From the NCBI GenBank assembly GCA_030765535.1, contig JAVCCH010000086.1:1-64000 (forward strand): DNA of 64,000 nt, given 5' to 3'. Position 1 is the stretch's first letter, and every line of letters begins with the position of its first letter. Made by a program: the position numbers and the translations under genes. Under the pieces are notes generated by a model. The model worked only from the letters and a program-made list of their open reading frames with translations. It made no database searches and was not told the origin of the DNA. The DNA comes from Candidatus Tenebribacter davisii (GTDB taxonomy: Bacteria > Cloacimonadota > Cloacimonadia > Cloacimonadales > TCS61). Positions 59,716 to 64,000 of this stretch are shown one piece after another.

Positions 59716-60954
59716 TTATTTAAATGATTTAACATCTTCCAGAAAATTAGGATAAGATTTTGCTACCGACAACACATCAGAGATCATTATTTGGGGGAAG
59801 ACAATCTTTAAAATATGAAAAGCCATTACCAGACGATGATCTCCATATGTCTTAAGAATTAATCTTCCTGGTATTGTATCCAAACTATTTATTTTAAGTA
59901 TACCATCCCTATATATTATCTTTGCTCCTATATGAGTTAATTCCGTTATAAGTGCTTTAATTCTGTTTGATTCCTTAAATTTTAAATGTTCAATATCCTT
60001 AATTATAACTTGTGAATCTGCAAACAAAGCCAATACGGCTAGCGTTGGAACCTGATCCGGCATATTTCTCATACTTACTGAAATCCCTCTCAATCTGTTT
60101 TTGGTAACACTGATTTTATTTTTTTCGATTTTTACATTAGCACCCATGTTTTTGAGGATTTCTATAAATCCATGATCTGCTTGAATTGAATTATGATTAA
60201 CATTATTTGTAGAGATAACTGATCTGCTAAGAGCTCCTAATGCCCAGAAATAAGCAGCAGAAGAGAAATCAGGCTCTATACCATACTCTCCAAGTTCATT
60301 ATATTCCTGACCTGCCTCAATAAATATCCTCTTGCCACTATATTCAGCAATTACACCAAAATCCTGCATGATCTTAATTGTCATATTAATGTAAGAACTT
60401 GAAACCACCTCTCCATCCAAAAATAGTTCCAGGTCATTTTTATACGATGGAGCTATTAATAACAATGAACTGATGAACTGGCTTGAGACATTAGCAGGAA
60501 TATCAAAAACACCACCTTCCAAAATGGAACCTTTTATCAACAATATATCATCAGAAAATTCAATCTTAGCACCCATTTCCCTTAGAACTTCGATTAATGG
60601 TTTTATTGGTCTTTTTTTCAACTGTTCAGATACTTGTATACTGATCTTTGTTCTATTTAATGCAGCGGTTCTTGATATTAGGAATCTATATGCAGTTCCT
60701 GAATCCTGAATAAAGAGATCGCAATTCCTACAAGGTTTTTTTGGAGGAGTAATTATCCAATTTTTATTAGTTTTATCAATTTTTAATCCCAATTTACATA
60801 AATTATCTGCCATTGTTGTTACATCAAGACAGTTTGATGGATGAGATATTGCAATTTTATTTTGCAAATATGAAGCAATTATCAATACCCTATTTAAAAT
60901 CGATTTCGAACCATTTAAAGTTATATGTCCTGAAATATTTATATGATTTATCAT
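59716..60954 (-). CDS. aroA: 3-phosphoshikimate 1-carboxyvinyltransferase (EPSP synthase)
   Basis: NGSKSILNR, DSGTAYRFL, PDFSSAAYFWALGAL, PDQVPTLAVLALFA, KESNRI, GDHRLVMAF. Confidence 0.9.
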   Translation of the reverse strand: MINHINISGHITLNGSKSILNRVLIIASYLQNKIAISHPSNCLDVTTMADNLCKLGLKIDKTNKNWIITPPKKPCRNCDLFIQDSGTAYRFLISRTAALNRTKISIQVSEQLKKRPIKPLIEVLREMGAKIEFSDDILLIKGSILEGGVFDIPANVSSQFISSLLLIAPSYKNDLELFLDGEVVSSSYINMTIKIMQDFGVIAEYSGKRIFIEAGQEYNELGEYGIEPDFSSAAYFWALGALSRSVISTNNVNHNSIQADHGFIEILKNMGANVKIEKNKISVTKNRLRGISVSMRNMPDQVPTLAVLALFADSQVIIKDIEHLKFKESNRIKALITELTHIGAKIIYRDGILKINSLDTIPGRLILKTYGDHRLVMAFHILKIVFPQIMISDVLSVAKSYPNFLEDVKSFK

Positions 60955-61077
60955 CCATTCTCCATATTTAAAGTGAGATTTAGAAAATTACCTTGTATAA
61001 GTCAATAAACTATTTTTTATTTTGACAACAAAAGCATACGTTCATTTATTCCCTTATTATTGAAAAGAGGTTTATGG

Positions 61078-61761
61078 ATGAATGATATTATTAATATCAA
61101 GGAACTGAAGAAAGAATACCGAATGGGAAAAATTACAGTACCAGCGTTAAATGGTATTGATATTTCAATAAATGAAGGAGAATTTGTAGCTATTATGGGA
61201 CCATCCGGTTCAGGAAAATCCACCCTCATGCACATCTTGGGATGCCTGGATACTCCTACTGAAGGCATTTATTCACTTAATTCCGAATTAGTGAGTAAAA
61301 TAAAAAAAGGTAAGCTTGCACTTATTAGAAACAAACAGATCGGATTTGTGTTCCAGACCTTTAATCTTTTACCCCATTTAAACATACTCAAAAATGTTGA
61401 ATTACCTCTTATGTATGCCGGATTGAGTAAGAAACAAAGGACCAGTACTGCTAAAAAGGTGTTATCGGAAGTAGGACTGGGTGATAGGTTAAAGCATAAG
61501 CCTTCAGAACTATCCGGAGGTCAAAGACAAAGAGTTGCTATCGCTCGTGCTATTGTTAATAATCCTACCATCATCTTAGCTGATGAACCAACCGGGAATC
61601 TTGATACCGCCTCAGGCAGTGATATACTATCAATATTTTCTGATCTTAATGACAAAGGACATACTATTATAATGGTTACACATGATCCGGCTGTTGCAAA
61701 AAGAGCTACAAGAGTAATAAAAATCGTTGATGGATTGATACAAGATGGCAATATCAGTTAA
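61078..61761 (+). CDS. ABC transporter ATP-binding protein (MacB/LolD type)
   Basis: GPSGSGKSTLMHILGCLD, LSGGQRQRVAIARAIVNNPTIILADEPTGNLD; start set at ATG 61078 with AGAGG upstream. Confidence 0.95.
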   Translation: MNDIINIKELKKEYRMGKITVPALNGIDISINEGEFVAIMGPSGSGKSTLMHILGCLDTPTEGIYSLNSELVSKIKKGKLALIRNKQIGFVFQTFNLLPHLNILKNVELPLMYAGLSKKQRTSTAKKVLSEVGLGDRLKHKPSELSGGQRQRVAIARAIVNNPTIILADEPTGNLDTASGSDILSIFSDLNDKGHTIIMVTHDPAVAKRATRVIKIVDGLIQDGNIS

Positions 61762-62971
61762 AGAAAATTTAATTGTAGGATTCTCTGATTTCTGGTCTAG
61801 AAAGGTTAGAAGTATAATTACAGTAATTGGAATTGTGTTGGGAACGATGTCAATTATTGTCGTGTTATCTCTTGTAAACGGTGTAAATGCACAAACTATG
61901 AAATGGATGATAGAACGTGGTGGTTTAAGCAAGATCAGCGTTTACAGAAATTGGGAATACAGGCATTCGAATTATGTTAAAGATTATTTTACCTGGAAAG
62001 AACTTAAACTTATAAGATCACTTATCCCTGAAGCAAAATATTTTAATCCGCAGCAGCGGCATTGGGTTCGACATTCCAAAGACGATAAAGATTACAGTAC
62101 CAGAATTTATGGAGTTTTACCTGATTATTCCAAGATCGAGGAATGGGATGTGCAGGAAGGAAGATTCATAAGTAATTTTGATATAGATCAATCAAATGAC
62201 GTTATCGTGATTGGTACAACTGTAAAAGAGGAACTTTTCGGAAATAAAAATGCCATTGGTGCAGTAATTACAGTCAATAATAGAAGGCTAAAAGTTATAG
62301 GTATAATGGCTTACCGTTATATGAAAAGTAATGGCGCCTTTGGTAATGAAAATTCCTTTTCTTATTTAAACCGGCAAACATTTGTTCCTCTTACAACTAT
62401 GATAAAAAAAGGAAGCGGAACTGATAAGACGCAATCATTCACACTTAAAGCTCAGGATGCTGCAAGTGCACCGGAACTGCGAGAGAAATTGAACAATATA
62501 ATTTTAAATTTAAGAAGAGGTTTACCTGTTTTTCGGGTAGAATCTGCTAAAGAAGAAGCAGAAGAGATGGCTGAGAATTCTAAAATGTTTCAAATAATCT
62601 TTTATATAATCAGCGTGATCTCATTGTTAGTGGGTGCTATTGTAATAGCAAATATTATGTTAGCTACAATCCAGGAAAGAACACGTGAGATCGGGATAAG
62701 ATTAACAGTTGGAGCCAGGCGAAGGGATATTTTTGTTCAATTTCTTGTTCAGACCATTCTGGTCACAACTATCGGAGGAATTTTAGGGATAATTGTTGGA
62801 TTATCTATATTGGATATTGTTAGTAAATTCTTAGAAATGGAGTTGGTCGCTGGTATATCAATGATTTTTGTTGCATTACTGGTTTCTGCTGGTGTAGGAC
62901 TTGTATCAGGAATCATTCCAGCAATAATGGCGAGTAAATTAGATCCTGTAGAAGCATTGAGGTATGAATAA
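61745..62971 (+). CDS. MacB-type ABC transporter permease (FtsX domain)
   Basis: FWSRKVRSIITVIGIVLGTMSIIVVLSL...ANIMLATIQERTREIGIRLTVGARRRDI...KLDPVEALRYE. Confidence 0.93.
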   Translation: MAISVKENLIVGFSDFWSRKVRSIITVIGIVLGTMSIIVVLSLVNGVNAQTMKWMIERGGLSKISVYRNWEYRHSNYVKDYFTWKELKLIRSLIPEAKYFNPQQRHWVRHSKDDKDYSTRIYGVLPDYSKIEEWDVQEGRFISNFDIDQSNDVIVIGTTVKEELFGNKNAIGAVITVNNRRLKVIGIMAYRYMKSNGAFGNENSFSYLNRQTFVPLTTMIKKGSGTDKTQSFTLKAQDAASAPELREKLNNIILNLRRGLPVFRVESAKEEAEEMAENSKMFQIIFYIISVISLLVGAIVIANIMLATIQERTREIGIRLTVGARRRDIFVQFLVQTILVTTIGGILGIIVGLSILDIVSKFLEMELVAGISMIFVALLVSAGVGLVSGIIPAIMASKLDPVEALRYE

Positions 62972-63987
62972 TGAAATTTAAATTAATATTAAAACAAATT
63001 TACACTTTTTTAAAAACATTCTGGAAAAAATATAATGAAGACAAGATCTTCAAGGAATCTGCCGCTCTCACCTATGTAACATTATTGGGATTTGTACCCT
63101 TTATTATCTTCCTGCTCTACTTTCTGCCGAATTTATCATTCATGAAAATGGAAGACCAAATATCAAAACTGGCGCTATCAATATTTGTTCCGGAATCTGC
63201 TGAAGCGATCTTTGATTATATAAATCAAATAGCTCACAAAAGGATCCCATTTAACTTGATCAGTTTTGGTATCCTTATTTTCACATCTTATTCACTGTTT
63301 CAGATCATCAACTCTTCTTTTGACAGGATATTGTGTGCTAAAGAGATAAAATCAAAAAAATTTTTTACTGAGATTATCAGGTTTTTTGGAATGGCTATTT
63401 TTGGTTCTGTAATAATTCTGGCTCTACTTTCCGCAACTTCACTTCCCTTTGTTTCAAAATATCTGGAAATACCATTTTTACAAAATCTATCCCTTTATTT
63501 CACACCATTCCTGATCCTTTTTTTCATCTTCACACTGGGTTTCTTTTATATACCCACAGTTAAGGTGAAAAAACGTTCTATAGTTGCAGGAGCTGCTATT
63601 TCAGCAGCAATCTGGATCTTATTCAAAGCATTTTTCAACTGGTATATTGCCACACTTACAAATATTGAAATAATCTTTGGTGTCTTAGGTGCAGTTCCTA
63701 TCTTCCTTATCTGGATATATACAAACTGGATAATTATGCTAAGTGGTGTTGTTATCGTATCTATCTTAGAAGGAAGGGACAGCGCAGAAGATGATACACA
63801 TAAAGACCTGCAGGCAGTAAAAATTACTTTTGAAAAATATGTTGATAAAAAAGACATGAAGAACCTGCAGAAAACAACATTGAACAAAAGTGAACTTAAA
63901 AATATACTAAGAGAATTAGTCAAAGAAGAAGAAGAAACAGAAGAAATAGATATCCAAAAAAATGAGTTTACAGAAAAAGACGAATAA
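62971..63987 (+). CDS. YihY/BrkB family inner-membrane protein
   Basis: ESAALTYVTLLGFVPFIIFL...GALLSATSLPFVS-like TM pattern, GAVPIFLIWIYTNWIIMLSG. Confidence 0.88.
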   Translation: MKFKLILKQIYTFLKTFWKKYNEDKIFKESAALTYVTLLGFVPFIIFLLYFLPNLSFMKMEDQISKLALSIFVPESAEAIFDYINQIAHKRIPFNLISFGILIFTSYSLFQIINSSFDRILCAKEIKSKKFFTEIIRFFGMAIFGSVIILALLSATSLPFVSKYLEIPFLQNLSLYFTPFLILFFIFTLGFFYIPTVKVKKRSIVAGAAISAAIWILFKAFFNWYIATLTNIEIIFGVLGAVPIFLIWIYTNWIIMLSGVVIVSILEGRDSAEDDTHKDLQAVKITFEKYVDKKDMKNLQKTTLNKSELKNILRELVKEEEETEEIDIQKNEFTEKDE

Positions 63988-64000
63988 TTTTTTTCACAAT

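Overview
AT-rich 64 kb chromosomal window that is mostly housekeeping genes. Lineage is an inference: the gene content and the 'LYQNRPNPFNP...KMLLLK' type IX-secretion C-terminal domain suggest an FCB-group or Cloacimonadota-like bacterium. About 50 protein genes are supported: leuS (5' truncated), mntP, dnaX, udk, pdxJ, miaA, mutL, trmO/tsaA, nifJ (PFOR), an orphan 2-hydroxyacyl-CoA dehydratase-type activase, an M16 protease, folE2, apbE, recO, a NatA/NatB-CPBP ABC system, an M42 peptidase, a NifU-C protein, a cyclic-2,3-DPG synthetase-like GTPase, rnd, an LhgO-like oxidase, panC, panD, recF, dnaN, HU, ddl, aroA, a MacB-type ABC pair and a BrkB/YihY protein. There is one tRNA-Leu(CAG). I saw no rRNA, CRISPR array, intact transposon or prophage. 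The most unusual parts are: (1) a 2725-aa T9SS-sorted protein with 14 Ig-like repeats in three sub-types (A/B/C) and an apparent A-B higher-order pattern; (2) a triple ~48-bp imperfect tandem repeat (TTAGCAG...ACCTCAATTT) in the leader of that gene, with a 14-mer core recurring in another intergenic region; (3) an exported-protein/FecR/barrel-like/CHASE2-cyclase gene set; (4) a GT2/B12-type radical SAM/O-methyltransferase cluster; (5) an A13 tract early in recF and an A7 tract in dnaX placed where a gamma-type product would end. All calls come from reading the sequence; no searches or structure predictions were run.
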